This document shows positions 44,267 to 56,043 of a stretch of DNA of 60,644 bases, piece after piece. Position numbers and translations under genes: made by a program. The notes under the pieces are model-generated. The model did not search any database. It saw only the letters and a list, made by a program, of their open reading frames with translations, and had not been told where the DNA came from. How positions within the stretch are numbered: the first letter of the stretch is position 1; each line of letters starts with the position of its first letter. This DNA is from Ophiosphaerella korrae (lineage: Eukaryota; Ascomycota; Dothideomycetes; Pleosporales; Phaeosphaeriaceae). The stretch covers positions 1 through 60,644 of the forward strand of contig JALNQF010000250.1 in the NCBI GenBank assembly GCA_028456385.1. The letters are read 5' to 3'.

Positions 44267-46072
44267 CTATTTGAACTGGTCCTCTGTAACACCCTTGCCC
44301 ATTGCCGCTGTCGAACTCACACCGCCGCTAACCATCTTCAACAGATTGTCTACATAGTTTGCGCCGCTCCATTTCTGATGCGTCAGCACATCGACCTTGT
44401 TCTCTGCCTCGGGTTCCTGGATGATCTCGCCATAAGCACGCATGCCCTGCTTGGCGTATGCCTTGGAGAAAGTGTCGGCCATCAGCGCGCTCTGGTGTAG
44501 ACCTGCGAGCGTGATGAACTGCCAGCAGTAGCCGAGCTGGGCGAGACGTTGGATGTAGGTTTCTTGCTCGTCGTGGGGCATGGCGGCCTTCCAGTTGAAT
44601 GAAGGAGAGAGGTTGTACGCAAGCCTGCACATTTGTTAGCGGAATATCAAACATCAGCATCGAACAACATACTTCTGCTCTGGCCAGACAGCATGAACAC
44701 CATCTGCAAATTCTTTAGCCTGCGCATAATCGGGCAGCTTAGACTCCATCCATATCATATCGCAGTAAGGCGCGTAAGCAACCGCGCGGTTGATAGCGCA
44801 TTGACAGCCGCCCTGATATCTATAGTAGCCTTCACGTGTCCTGGCAGCTTCCCAGTTGAAGTAGACGTCTACGCCAGTCAAGCCTTGTGCAATCGCACGT
44901 GATTCAGCATTGCTCTTGCCCTTGCTCTGCTCGAGGAACTGGTTGATGAGTTCTTTCTTGTTCACGTGCACGCCAGCATTGATTGTATCAATGACAGCCC
45001 CGTGGAAGAGCTTGAGGTTCGCTTCCTTTATCCATGCATCTTCAATAGCCTGGAGCTCTGTGCCATTCTTGCCAGATTGCTCGGCTACATACATGAGCTC
45101 ACTGAGCGGCTGGAGGGCGGGATTAGTGCAACCCATGATGTAATAGTGATCTCGGGGATCGATCGTCGAGGTAATGAGCGTAGCGGCCTCGGAGTCGGTA
45201 CGGGCGACCGCGAGAAGATCGGTGCCTGTTCAAACATTAGAACTTATCTTTGTTGTTGACACTATTCACACATACCCATGATGTCTGCCTGCGCACGAAT
45301 GGCCACCAGTCTGTTGATATGCTCGCTGATGGGTACCAGAACTTTTCCAGCCATGTGACCACATTTCTTTGTGCCAGGGGCTTGATCCTCAATATGAATA
45401 CCAGCAGCGCCCTTCTCGATGAAGAGCTTAGTGAGTTTCATGATGGCTGTGAGACCTCCATGTCCAGTGTCGGCATCGGCAATGATCGGTCGTAGGTAGT
45501 CAACGTTGGCAAGCTTCGTGCGGTCGGCTTTTGGGGTGGTAATGCGCTCTTCCCGCTGTTTTCGGTCGTGGAAAAGCTGTGCCATGAAAAGGTGGCCGAC
45601 TTTGTTCGGTACAGTGGTCTAAATTCATTAATATGGAAAACTATTTAGACGTGCTATACGCTCACATAGGGATAGTCTGCCAGATCTGGGCCAGGCTCAT
45701 CGGTCGATGAGGCAGTTGACGAAGCTTGCCATCCAGAAACGTATACTGTGTCGAGGTATTTCGCCATTTGTGTAACCATGACTGGATCAAGGCAGCCATA
45801 AGTGAAGCTCACACCCTTGTTCTACGCACTGTCAGAAAAATCATGAACGCTTCGAAGAGCAGCCATACCTTGAAGCGACCTTCTATCATATTCCAGAGCT
45901 TTTTCGACTGGTTGTTGCTGGGGTATGTAATTTTCAGGTTTCCTCTCTTTGCAACAATTTGTTCAGCCGTAAACGGTCTTTGTGTGTATCTCCATCTCGA
46001 GTCTGCCCACCACTGCTTGACTTCCTCAACCTCCTGCTGGAACTGGGCATCCTCAGCGTCTACGTGTGACAT
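44267..46072 (-). CDS. ICL1: Isocitrate lyase
   Basis: Five minus-strand exons, 45869-46072, 45666-45821, 45276-45618, 44673-45225 and 44267-44624, give 537 aa, the normal fungal length. The enzyme splits isocitrate to glyoxylate and succinate in the glyoxylate cycle, needed for growth on acetate and fatty acids. Catalytic motif KKCGHMAGK has Cys206; [11 protein letters not shown] binds Mg and substrate; [12 protein letters not shown] is in the C-terminal part. The end [11 protein letters not shown] matches fungal orthologues, some of which are peroxisomal. Methylisocitrate lyase is a less likely alternative, given the overall fit. Introns are 47-57 nt and canonical. Its promoter carries four CCTCGG elements. 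Confidence 0.95.
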
Positions 46073-46226
46073 TATGTAGTGGGTTTGGTATGAACAGAAA
46101 TGATGGCTTTGTATGTAGGATGGAGTGTAAAATCAAGTCTTGAGCTTGTGTGAACGTTGAGAAGAAGGGAAAGAGAGAATTGGAATATTCTCTTTGATCA
46201 ATGAAGCAATGATGACACTTCACGAG

Positions 46227-46819
46227 CCTCGGAGCCAAGATTAGTTTCACGCGACCACTTCTTGGGGAGCCAAGTCTCTTAAGTATAGCATGTGGAAGAG
46301 CTGCACCCATAACCCAGAGCAGCATGGTCAACTTTACATTCCAGTACCATTGAGCTCGGGAGGGCTCGGCTGAGCGCACCATTGGACCGACTGCGTTATC
46401 CGAGGAAGTTGAGGACGTGATTCAGCGGCAAGTTTAGCGCTAGAGTCAAGCTGATACGTTTTCAAGATGCCCTCGGCTCAAAGGGAAAGACATTTGACAT
46501 GCATGGCTGGTGTCGATCCGCCCTAGAGAGGACCAGCGGAGGAATGACGTTGGCCAATTGCTTGGGCTATAGCTCATGTATTAGCAAGTCAACAGTGCTA
46601 TGATAACTGCTGTTGTGCTCATTTCGATACTGAACAGAATCAATGGTAGTTGATCACGTAGCACACGATCACCTGTAGCTTCACATGCGAGGCTAACGTT
46701 CGCATGCGTCATGTTTGCATGCCTTATTCAACATGTGAAGACGCGAGGTCGGCGGTGGCGCGTCACGTTTCTCCCCGGATTGTCGCTGATCCCGCTAAGC
46801 CTAACGCGTCAATACCTCG
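46227..46819. promoter_or_regulatory. Cluster of four CCTCGG (FarA/Ctf1-type) elements
   Basis: CCTCGG or its complement occurs at 46227-46232, 46400-46405, 46471-46476 and 46814-46819, all between isocitrate lyase (start 46072) and the tail-end of the DUF1365 gene (46947). Fungal FarA/FarB and Ctf1 zinc-cluster factors bind this hexamer in promoters of fatty-acid and glyoxylate genes. About 0.4 occurrences would be expected by chance in 875 bp on both strands. Confidence 0.65.
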
Positions 46820-46946
46820 GCTGAAGGGCATTGAGAACGGCATCGATCGGCTGCGTCATTGAGATTAAAGAACTCCGTGGTTTACACCACCTGATCGAAA
46901 ATAGATATTAGATTGTAAGATTTGACCAGACAACTAAAGCCACAAG

Positions 46947-49207
46947 CTAGCTGAAACCTTTCAACAACCCAAGCAGATGACAGGCGGATAATGAGACTGC
47001 TGTAGTGACAAGCCACCTCCAGTCCTCTAGAGTGGCGTTGGCGTCTCTGAAGCATGTACCTGAGGAGTCATCCCTGGTTATCTTCGTGGAACACCCGTCA
47101 ATACCCGCTTGGTTGTGGTAAGCCCGCAAGGCTACAAGCTGAGAAACCCCCTGATAGCACAATAACACCCTTGCAATCAGGTCAAGTAGCCCAATAATCT
47201 CGGTCAACCCAAAGCACAAACGTTGCGCCAGGAACAACTTGGTTGCCATTCTCCGATACTTACTAGCCTCTTCATGGTTCCTAAAACTTCGTACATACTG
47301 GTCTAGCTCTGAGTAGGGCAGCGACCGTACATCCTCGGCTATGGACGCGGTATTGCTGGGTGTTGAAGTAGAGTATGCAGGCGTAGCTGGTGTGCATCTA
47401 CTCTTCCTCAGAACCCTCCACCTAAGCTCATCGAAATAAGAGCGTCTTATAGAAGGGTGATGGTTAACAACTGTAGAACTTCGCTTTTGTAATAGCAATG
47501 GCAATAGTTCAGGTCGCGAAATCCACAACGTTCGATTTTTCTCGTGGGTGAAGATGCACTCGCGGTCGAAAGCCTCGGACGTATAGGCATAGTGGACGAA
47601 GCGTGAGTAGAATGCCGGAGTGAGAATTCGAACCTCAAGATGTCTGGGTTTTGAATTGCCCTCTGTTACACGGGTATTGGCGATTGCTTGGACTGGCTTG
47701 TTGGGAATGGCAGTATGAAACATGATACTGATTGGTTCCTGCGACTGGCGCACGAGAAGGGATAGGTAGCCCTTGAAAAAATTGTAGAGTTCGCTAGAGA
47801 TGTCAGCAGTTATAGGGCTCGAGACCTGGAGACTTACATTTCTGTCGACGTGGGGACGCGGCCAACACTAGTGTGAACCACCTCAGGACGAAACCAAACA
47901 TGCAAACCTTTCTTATAGTAGAGTTTGGCAGCCTCCCTCACGATCCGTGGAAACGTTACGAGGCCGACCCACCACCAACTGAGAGTGAACCGTATTGTAT
48001 CAACAATACCCAAATTCTCCATATCTAGTGCCGGGCCCGTAGAGTTGAGGCGCGCAACAAGCTTTGCGTGATCCTTGGAAGATATGAGTGTGATCGTATT
48101 GTCGATGAATGGATTCTCATAAGCAGCGTACGGGAATGGGTCGAGCGCTTTTAAGACATAAGAGCCCTTCCTAGAGTTGAACGGCGAAACATGGAAATCT
48201 TTCATCCAAATATCAGTAAAACGCGGCTTCCCACCCGAGGGCATGCCCGATCCAAGAGCCGCAATGACAGGAGGCTGACGAGGACTAGACACATTGGACC
48301 CATCGAGTAGATACATGCGTCTTTCGCCGAAGGTATTGTTGACCTCTAGAATCATTTTCGTAAGCTGATGGTCTGAGTCGTAAATATACCAGAATGAAAC
48401 AGGGTTGAAGGAGTATCCGAAGAAGCGCGGCGCTGTGACAAGGTATGCATATGACCAGTCAGCGTCCTTGACATTCTGCATTTGTTAGAAGTCAGAAGTG
48501 ATGGAAGAGATTTGAATAGTATTTGAAGTACCAAGTACTCCGGTTCCACATACCTGTTCTTGCAGATACAGCTTCAGCTTGCCATAAAATCCAAGCGCAC
48601 CATTTCCCCGATTCAAATAGTCTTGAGCCCTGATTTGCAGCCACCAGCTACCAAGCTGAACATCATTTCCGTTGCTGATATCAATCCCGTCCGCAACGCC
48701 TGCTGGAATTATCGGAAAGCCACATTGAAGATATGAGTACTTAAAAGCATGCCGCTTAGGAAACATACGAGCATGCTTAGTCTCACAGGGGAATATCCTT
48801 GCTTTAGGGTACGAAACATCCCATCTAGATGCCCCATTCGGCAGTCGGCTTGGGTCTATACTCTTGCGGTTGGCATGCCATTGAGAAAGAAGCATGAGTG
48901 GAATGAGTAAGATCGCGAGCCGAAAGGTCCCGTTGCTTGCGACCAGATTGTCCGAGTTTATACTTCTTTGTAACAGAATGCTTTTAAAGTCGCCTCCTGC
49001 CAAATATGTAGCAAAAACTCCAAAAATGATGGAATCTGTCACCAAATGACTATCCCTAAAGTGCCATCTTACACCAAGGCCAATCACCCAGCAAGCTAAT
49101 AGTGGCGACCTTTGCCACCCATCAACGATAAAGAATGGTGAAAGCGTAATCAAACAGCAAAAGAAGAGATATGTTAGGCCATTAAGGCCTTTCACCGAAG
49201 CCAACAT
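46947..49207 (-). CDS. DUF1365 domain membrane protein
   Basis: Exons 48554-49207, 47838-48475 and 46947-47793 on the minus strand give 712 aa. The N-terminus has several hydrophobic segments (LTYLFFCCLITLSPFFIV, then LAILLIPLMLLSQW). The DUF1365 domain spans roughly residues 130-420: ARIFPCETKHARMFPKRHAF, YSYLQCGFPI, APRFFGYSFNPVSFWYIYD, MILEVNNTFGERRMYLLD and MKDFHVSPFNSRKGSYV. In bacteria DUF1365 genes sit with cyclopropane-fatty-acid synthase and flavin amine oxidase; the biochemical role is unknown. A C-terminal part includes FFKGYLSLLVRQSQEP and more hydrophobic segments. The 3' end faces the isocitrate lyase promoter. Confidence 0.87.
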
Positions 49208-51175
49208 GAGGAATCGAAAGCAGATATTACGAATTGGTTGAAAGAGTGAGGCAAACTCGAGTGTGGTCTGAGATAGTCTGAGAAGTGACGTTCCGCGTTT
49301 GGACTATGCCGCTTTTGTCAAGTCAATGCAGGGTTTGTGGCATCATCACCACGGCGGTATCTAGCATTTAACAGCCCTTGACCTTCCACGTGAGTAGAAG
49401 AATGGTGAAAATATAGAATATTTACTGAGTTACTGCCGAAGGTTCAATGCTATCTCAGGGAGAGCCAAGCTTACAACTGACGCTGACCCAGCCACAACCT
49501 GACCCACGGAAATGCGGGCGTTAGCCACATGTCGGCAAAACCATCAAGCTCTGAGGAAGGTACAGCTATTTGTACATGAGGAAAACCCATGGAGCTATGT
49601 ACATAAAGCCAAGAAACGGAATCAGAAAGAGTAGAGGATATATTTGTCATTGGTTGCATTCGTCTGTTCCGCAGGAAACTCGATCAGGGCACGAGGACCT
49701 GGTACCATGGCTTAAAATGCAACTTGTGTACTACCCGACAAAGACCTTCTTCCATGAGTATCGGCCGAAATCGGCCAGTATAAGGCTAAGGATGGTGCGA
49801 ACCAGTTCAGGTAGGACTCTCGCAAGGCCGGCGTGAGCTCCAAGCAAACATTAGAAATGAAGCGGATCGCCCAGTCCAAAGGGGTGTAAAATCGATCGAT
49901 CGCACAAAGACAATAGACTCTAGTGGCCACCCCTGCTACAACAACTCAATATATTACCAAGCCGTCCCTCTCTTCGATTTTGATTCGTCGGTCTTGCTGT
50001 TGCTTCTGACAAATCCGACCTTTAGGCACACATCTGGCTGATAGCTGACATTGCAGATTTTCTATGAAGTTATCTCGTCCTTTTTAATATCTCCTCAATG
50101 AATTACTATCTTTGTTCAAGGATTTTCTCGATAAATTGATCAGGGTGTAAGATAGTATACTTTTTCCCTTCTTGCGGCCACCAACTTGAGAGTTGTCATC
50201 AGCTAGCACTTCGCGTTTCCATTTAAACTAACCACTTATCGACAAGCAAGATTAGCGCGTGTCTATTTCCCTCAGCTTGGTCGCGTTTCCCCCTGTAAAT
50301 CATCGGCAGATTCTCTGGCATCGAGGGCACAATATCGTGGCTGGTATTAGTACGACTAAGATCATAATGCCGATAGGGAGAAATATTGGCGTAACTTGAG
50401 TAGATGCTTGATGTGCCAATTAGGAATACCGACTGCACTCTGCGTTTGGCTCGACTATTCAGACTGATTCGCGCGCTTCGTACGTGTGCAAGATCAAGCA
50501 TCTTCTAGATATTACGTAGATTTATTAGCTAAAGCTAACATAAGTAGATATTTCACACAACACACGTTTCTCAGCTTTGAAAATTCTGATCCGCATCGTC
50601 TAGCAAACCACTTTATCTTCTTTGTAATTGTGGGACATCGGATGCAAAGGGGATTGACTATGTACTGACCACTGTAACTCCTCTTCATCGTGTAGGTACT
50701 GTAGCTCTGAGCGACAGGTGGACGTGGGTTTAGGTAAGCTTATGGAGTCCTTCTCTCTAGCTCCGTAAGGGCGCGTAAAGTTAGCTAGACCTTTGATATG
50801 CCATCCCAGTATGCGATTGGCGTTTCTGGCCTTCTAGGGTCTATTATTTTCTTTCCTCGTGGAGTTGGAGATTTGGATGTCTTCTCAGGTTGGACTGGCT
50901 CGGACCGCTGTCGTCTACTAGTATTAGAAGAGGCTGATAAAGCCATGAAGGGGTTGCCCCGTATGAATATAAAGATATAAAAAAAAATTTGTGTGGTTGT
51001 GGTGGATGATGTATCGTGCGTTCTGATAATTCTAAGGCTGTGTTGTTTTGCGACGTAAACGGCCAGGGGAACCCGCTACGGCGCTTGCGGGTTGGCTGAA
51101 GTGTTAGTGCTTGGTCTATTTGGGTATGTACTGTAACCTCTAGTTTAACAAAATGCGCTGAAAACCCTAGGAATC
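49208..51175. other. Long intergenic region, nothing recognised
   Basis: No recognised gene on either strand. ATG frames of 60-90 codons are scattered without codon bias. AT-rich patches at 50090-50160 and a run of A at 50979-50987 are the only compositional features. Confidence 0.5.
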
Positions 51176-52068
51176 GACATCCGGTTAAACAAGGAAGCTG
51201 CCATAAAACTCGAACATGCCCACGATAGCCATAGTATGCTTGACAATGAAGTAGATGCCTACAAAGCCGTAGGTAGCAAAACAGGAATTCCCCGTATCCC
51301 GTGGTCCGGAATAGAATGGGATTACAAAGTACTTGTCCTCGAACTTCTCGGCCCGTCACTCGAGGATCTATTCAATTACTGCCAAAGAAAGTTCTCTCTG
51401 AAGACAGTACTACTTCTAGCTGACCAACTCATTGCTCGACTTGAGTATATCCACTCCAAGAAATTTCTCCACCGCGATGTTAAGCCGTATAATTTCCTGA
51501 TGGGCACAGGTAGGTAGGGGAATATAGCGTACACTGTCGATTTCGGTCTAGCAGGGGACTATAGCACAACTAACAACAGGGGGCGCCATTATGGGACTGT
51601 GCGATACATGGGCATTAACGTTCACAAACGGCCTCGGTATGTTGCAGGTCTAGTACCCCAACAATGTGCTGATATTGCTGCTATAGAACAGTATCAACGA
51701 GACGATCTAGGGTCGCTCGGCTATGTCCTTGTGTACTTTCTTCGTGGGTCGTTACCGTGGCAAGGATTAGATATCCCCAAAGGAAAAAACAAGAGTGAAA
51801 ACGTTGGGAAAATAAAGATGAATACTCCTACTAGTAAACTCTGCAAAGGTCTGCCTGTTGAGTTTGTAAACATATCTCGACTACTGTCGATCCTTGGACG
51901 CCAAAACAAAGCCTAATGACCGATATCTACGACGTCTTTTTCCAAGGCTTATTTAAACGTCAAGGCCTTAAGTATGATAAAGCGTTTGACTGGACCGAAA
52001 GGAGGTACCTTGAAGATTGCAGCGAGCTTGATGGCGTTGCACCTGGGCACGCCACACGTAGAAGATGA
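51176..52068 (+). pseudogene. Casein kinase I-like kinase, pseudogene
   Basis: The reading opens inside the N-lobe ([11 protein letters not shown] with the ATP lysine) without the glycine loop, then shows [20 protein letters not shown], catalytic [12 protein letters not shown] and VDFGLAGDYS. The frame is cut by TAG 51515-51517 between these motifs, continues through RRDDL-like QRDDLGSLGYVLVYFLRGSL and SLPWQGL, stops at TAA 51914-51916, and resumes in two other frames to a GLKYDKAFDW end. This order is diagnostic of CK1/HRR25-type kinases. The activation segment and P+1 loop are shortened. With a missing 5' end, two stops and frameshifts it is not functional; the functional gene must lie elsewhere. 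Confidence 0.85.
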
Positions 52069-52683
52069 TCAAAAGTCGACGACCGCGCAAACACGATCGA
52101 AAAAGAAGCCATTTTGACAGGGTGGTCGGAAGGACTCTAGAAAGCGACCAAAAATCAGGACCGTATTACCTAGTTCCTGGCTTCAGTTATAGCAGGATCT
52201 CAAGAACACTATAAAACTTGAACAGGTCGGTAGGATAAATTTGGATGCTCCTTTGCGTCGTCGAAGTCAGTAGCGCTGTAGGTTCGAGCCTTTTCAGGCG
52301 TATCAATAGTGAAAATACTACTCCTTGACATGGGCGATTCAGATGTACCTTAAAAAGAACATGTGATTATATGGTAGAGAAATATCTGATGGGTGGGTGG
52401 TCCGTTCCACCCTTTGGGTGGGGCACTGGTTTTGGGTAGAGTCGGCACTTTTTTGTCCACCGCACAGCGGTGTCTCTTTTTAATCAGGATCTATTTGCTC
52501 TGCTTGTGCTCTCAAAAAGCTACTTCTTACAGAGTTTCAATTTTCTCTGTATTCTTCCGGTACATTGTAACTATTAGCCAACCTACTATCTAGCTAAAGA
52601 GTTGCAGAGCGCGTTTGGAGTCGCATACGCAGTGAGCCAGTATCAAGCGCTACCTCGAAATTCATATGAAACGACCATACATG
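52069..52683. other. Intergenic region, nothing recognised
   Basis: No gene recognised; a repeated GGTGGG/TGGGTGG patch at 52391-52440 is the only visible texture. Confidence 0.5.
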
Positions 52684-53421
52684 TTACTCGACAACTTCCA
52701 CACTGCGCGTCTCTCTGCCTTCCTCCAACGTGAGCTCCAGTCCCCTGACGTCCTCACCCAACACCCTTCCCTCCCTTTTAATCTCCTCATCGCTCGGCCT
52801 TTCCTCAAATCCACAGATGCCAAATTCCTTAGAAAATGGATGCAGCTTCTTTCCCTTCAAGTCATTGTCTTGATCACCCCAGCACCACCACATATTAAAA
52901 GTATTTTCACGGAGTTTCATTTCATACTTCTCTCCGATCTGCAAGTCTTGAAGGGCTATATCCTCGGCATAGACAAAAAGCTGCTTCGAGGACAACGCAT
53001 GCGTGATGATCACCTCCTCACCAGAATCCTGCGCAGGGACCGTGATGAAGACTTAGCCAGGTCGTTCCTTTAAGTTTATCGCATCATCGCCGTCCTGGCG
53101 GAGTCGGTGGGCAAGACGATAGTCGCCAAGATCAACGGTTTTGGGTTTGCCGTCAGACGTGTTATTGCAAACGAGGCCTGGGCTGAGGTGTGACCTTGCG
53201 AGCTCATCCTCAGTGTTGTTGAAGATGGGATGGGAGGTAACAAAAGTGAGTGGCCGATTGGGTTGGACTGACGAGATGCATCGGATATGGATTTGTATCT
53301 CTAGCACAGGTGCGGATGAATTGTGTTTTAAGGCAAATAGATGTAGGGTCGGCTGGCGTGTAGTGGTTCAAACGCTGAGAGTGGCTCTTACGTCCTCCGG
53401 GCTGTAACGGTATAACGGCAT
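52684..53421 (-). pseudogene. Unknown protein, frame with two in-frame stops
   Basis: From ATG 53421 (MPLYRYSPEDVRATLSV) one minus-strand frame runs to 52684, interrupted only by TGA 53368-53370 and TAA 53053-53055. Across both stops the frame keeps protein-like composition: SSAPVLEIQIHIRCISSVQ, DGKPKTVDLGDYRLAHRLRQ, then after the second stop VFITVPAQDSGEEV and YEMKLRENTFNMWWCWGDQD. It would be 243 aa if whole. TGA would derive from CGA and TAA from CAA by single C-to-T changes. I do not recognise the family. Alternatively these are two short genes, but the first would lack its conserved-looking beginning. Confidence 0.6.
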
Positions 53422-53869
53422 GGCGATGGTCGTTAGAGGTTTATAGGGTAGGTAAGGTTGTTATAACTTGATTCAGAAATGAACATTACACGGTGGTGTA
53501 GTATGGTGTCATGGAATTGAGCTATATACGCCATCAAGCCACTTTGCCTTTGCCTGTGAGTCATCTGCCCCGCATAAAGCTTAGTCTTGGTACGCCGGTG
53601 CGTCCGCACGGAAAGCTTTGCGGAGCATCTGAGGAACCTTGGGTCTAAGTTTAGTGCGACATTCTCATTGTTTCGTACAGGGAGCGCCTTTTTTTTTTTT
53701 CAACCAATTACTTCTAATAATTTCCACCGATTTGTGTTGGATACTCCTCCTTCCTGTGCGTCGGATACATGGTAGTAGGGCAAGCTTGATACTCAAGGCT
53801 TAATTTCTTCGATAGGGTGGTTGGCATCAGCGCACCTTGATGTCATATACCATTCTAATCAGCATAATG
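53422..53869. other. Intergenic region, nothing recognised
   Basis: A run of ten or more T near 53690-53700 is the only feature noticed. Confidence 0.5.
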
Positions 53870-54914
53870 TTAGCAAGCTAGTTGCAATTGGTCGAATAAA
53901 AGAATAAAAGGCTTGCCTAATGCTGCGCCAGCCAGACTCTCCGCGTTTTGACTGGGCTCGAGCAGATTCGAACGATCCCTCCCAGCTTGCCAGAGCCAAG
54001 CGAGCCGACGTGCTGCAGCAGGATAGAGATCGAAGCCCGACAGGCTCACGTCATCGGATCCATACGTCTTGAATTCCTTGGAACTACGAGTTGTCTGATA
54101 AGCTCTTGAAACCTGTTGAGGCTTTGTGTGCTCACGGGTCTTCTCTCTCCTTGACACCAGCTGCTTTGCCCAGAGCGTCTAGGTGTGTCATCTCGTGTAG
54201 AAGCGTGTGACCGGCTATTTCATACCAGGGGACGTTATTTCCTGGTGCGCACCAACTGTTATCTTTAGCTCGCTCTGGTTTTTCGAACTTGCGGAAGTCG
54301 AGGTCATGAACGGTCTCCTTAGAATTCTTATTGAAGAAGAGAGGGCAGATAGTTAGCTCTCTAAGTGTTTCGCCATCCTGAGGCCGGGAGTCCGTGGCAG
54401 CCGCACTGTTTTGTGGTGTTACTGTCGCTTTCATAGCGCGGTTACCCGAGTTTGGAAGTGCTTACCTTGCTCTCCTCGTTTGCAAGAACCCATCCCGGCA
54501 GTGGCACAGTGAACAGCGAAACTTTATGGAGGATTTGTAGGGTCATTGTTGGCAGCCACCATGCCCCACATCCTCCTTGCATTGTCGAGGTCTTCGTCTT
54601 TGCCAGAACCTTTGGTACGAAAGTAGTGAGACTAACTATGATCTAGATTGGTAACACATCAAGCGTAATGGGGATTTAGGGACTTACGGTTTGCCGTTTG
54701 CGTCGGTGTTACGCGCCGCGCGCGCCAAAGTTGCCGCGTCTCCGAAAGCCTTCCTCAGTCTGGCCTCTTGCATGGCATCGCAGCCGGCATAGACCCCATA
54801 CAGAGCTGCAAGGGTCCCGTTGCCCGGCAGCAAAGGATTCGCCAAAGCGGACTGATAACACACGAGAAGTAAAGTGACCAAGTTGGCAATAAAGTTGAAC
54901 GTAGGCATGTTCAT
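53870..54914 (-). pseudogene. Secreted zinc metallopeptidase (HEMTH, deuterolysin/Lys-specific type), probably inactive
   Basis: Exon 1 (54688-54914) starts MNMPTFNFIANLVTLLLVCY, a signal peptide ending near ALA-NP. Exon 2 (about 54466-54631) reads SHYFRTKGSGKDEDLDNARR and MWGMVAANNDPTNPP, then TAA at 54534-54536, then SFAVHCATAG. Exon 3 starts 54421 and carries TICPLFFNK and the zinc site AGHTLLHEMTHLDALG. Shortly after, near 54130-54150, the frame shifts by one base into the C-terminal part (VSRAYQTTRSSKEFKTYGSD, PSQNAESLAGAALGK). Exon 1 and exon 2 also do not join in frame with any clear acceptor. A stop plus frameshifts argue against function, although a 31-nt intron could repair the last shift. 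Family resembles fungal Lys-specific metallo-endopeptidase-domain proteins. Confidence 0.65.
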
Positions 54915-55918
54915 TGAGTTATCCTTTGAAGATGAGATATTAGGGTCCGCCTGAGCATGCCTTATATGCTTCCGTAACATGTTCATAGTTCGTTTTTTTA
55001 GTATACAGACATACCGGCGATTTCTCACATAGCTTCGTCATGTGGGAGCATGATTTCAGCACAGGGTATTGCAGAGACACAAGCAGAATTACCTGCACAG
55101 GACGAAGTACTTGTGAAAACCTCGACATGCTTCATCAATTAGAGGTGGAGTAACCTGCCGGTGCCCGCGAAGGCGAAGTCACGATCCTAGTTATCATCCG
55201 GCCAGCAGCTAGCCTCGAGCTATTCACCATCATGATTTGCAGCATCCACTCTCAGTTGCATATTCCAAGTAACAGTGGGGAGACTACGCATTGTTGAGAT
55301 CACGCCACACGCATCGAACGCATCGATCACATCGGCTGAACTAGCTTGAGTAATATAAGATTATATTAGAAGCCTAACCGTGCCACTACATGAACGTATG
55401 GCACTGCTCCGTAATGCGAGCAAGTCACCCCTACTGATTAATATATAAAATTGCCTGTATGACGGATTTGAAAGGATACTAAGTTACATGACATAGTCGC
55501 TGCGGAATGAGGGAGAGCTGTGCCAGATTTTCATGTAGGTATAAATAATACTTGGGTCTATAATCACGGCGATGTCATTGTATCGACATATAAATGGCTT
55601 GGCGGTGGCTACAGTAAACGCTTGCGCGTAGTGATCTCATTAGCATTATGGCTGAGCTCTGGGTTGGTATGCGTTGTTCCATGGAGCTTGGTAGGGTAAG
55701 ACGGCGGGGTGGCATAGCGGGGGTTAGGTGGCGATTACAGAGGGGAAAGTCGAGTTGGATGTGCAATGGTGCATGTGGGGACGCAATATCTTGGTAGTAA
55801 TTCGTACATCACCGTTAACCACCATCTTCAAGCATCAAGCACCAGGAAAGACACAAAATGCCCCATCCCATCCAGCGCCAAGAGTGCAAGTAACCCTCAC
55901 GTGACCCAGCCCCCTTTA
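54915..55918. other. Intergenic region, nothing recognised
   Basis: No gene recognised between the metallopeptidase remnant and the 3' end of the alpha-dioxygenase-like gene. Open frames here lack codon bias. Confidence 0.5.
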
Positions 55919-56004
55919 TCACCTTGACCCAACATTTGTCTCCTTCCCCAAATACTCCGTACTCCGCTCCATCTTCTTCCACGGCGCAAACGCTATATAT
56001 AATT

Positions 56005-56043
<39 letters not shown>

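Noticed and set aside
53368..53370. TGA as a selenocysteine codon
   Set aside because: Most ascomycetes lack selenocysteine machinery and a second stop is present in the same frame.
53960..53990. GTTCGAATC T-loop-like sequence, possible tRNA
   Set aside because: No cloverleaf can be formed around it, and it lies in the metallopeptidase C-terminal frame. I recognised no tRNA or rRNA gene in the window.
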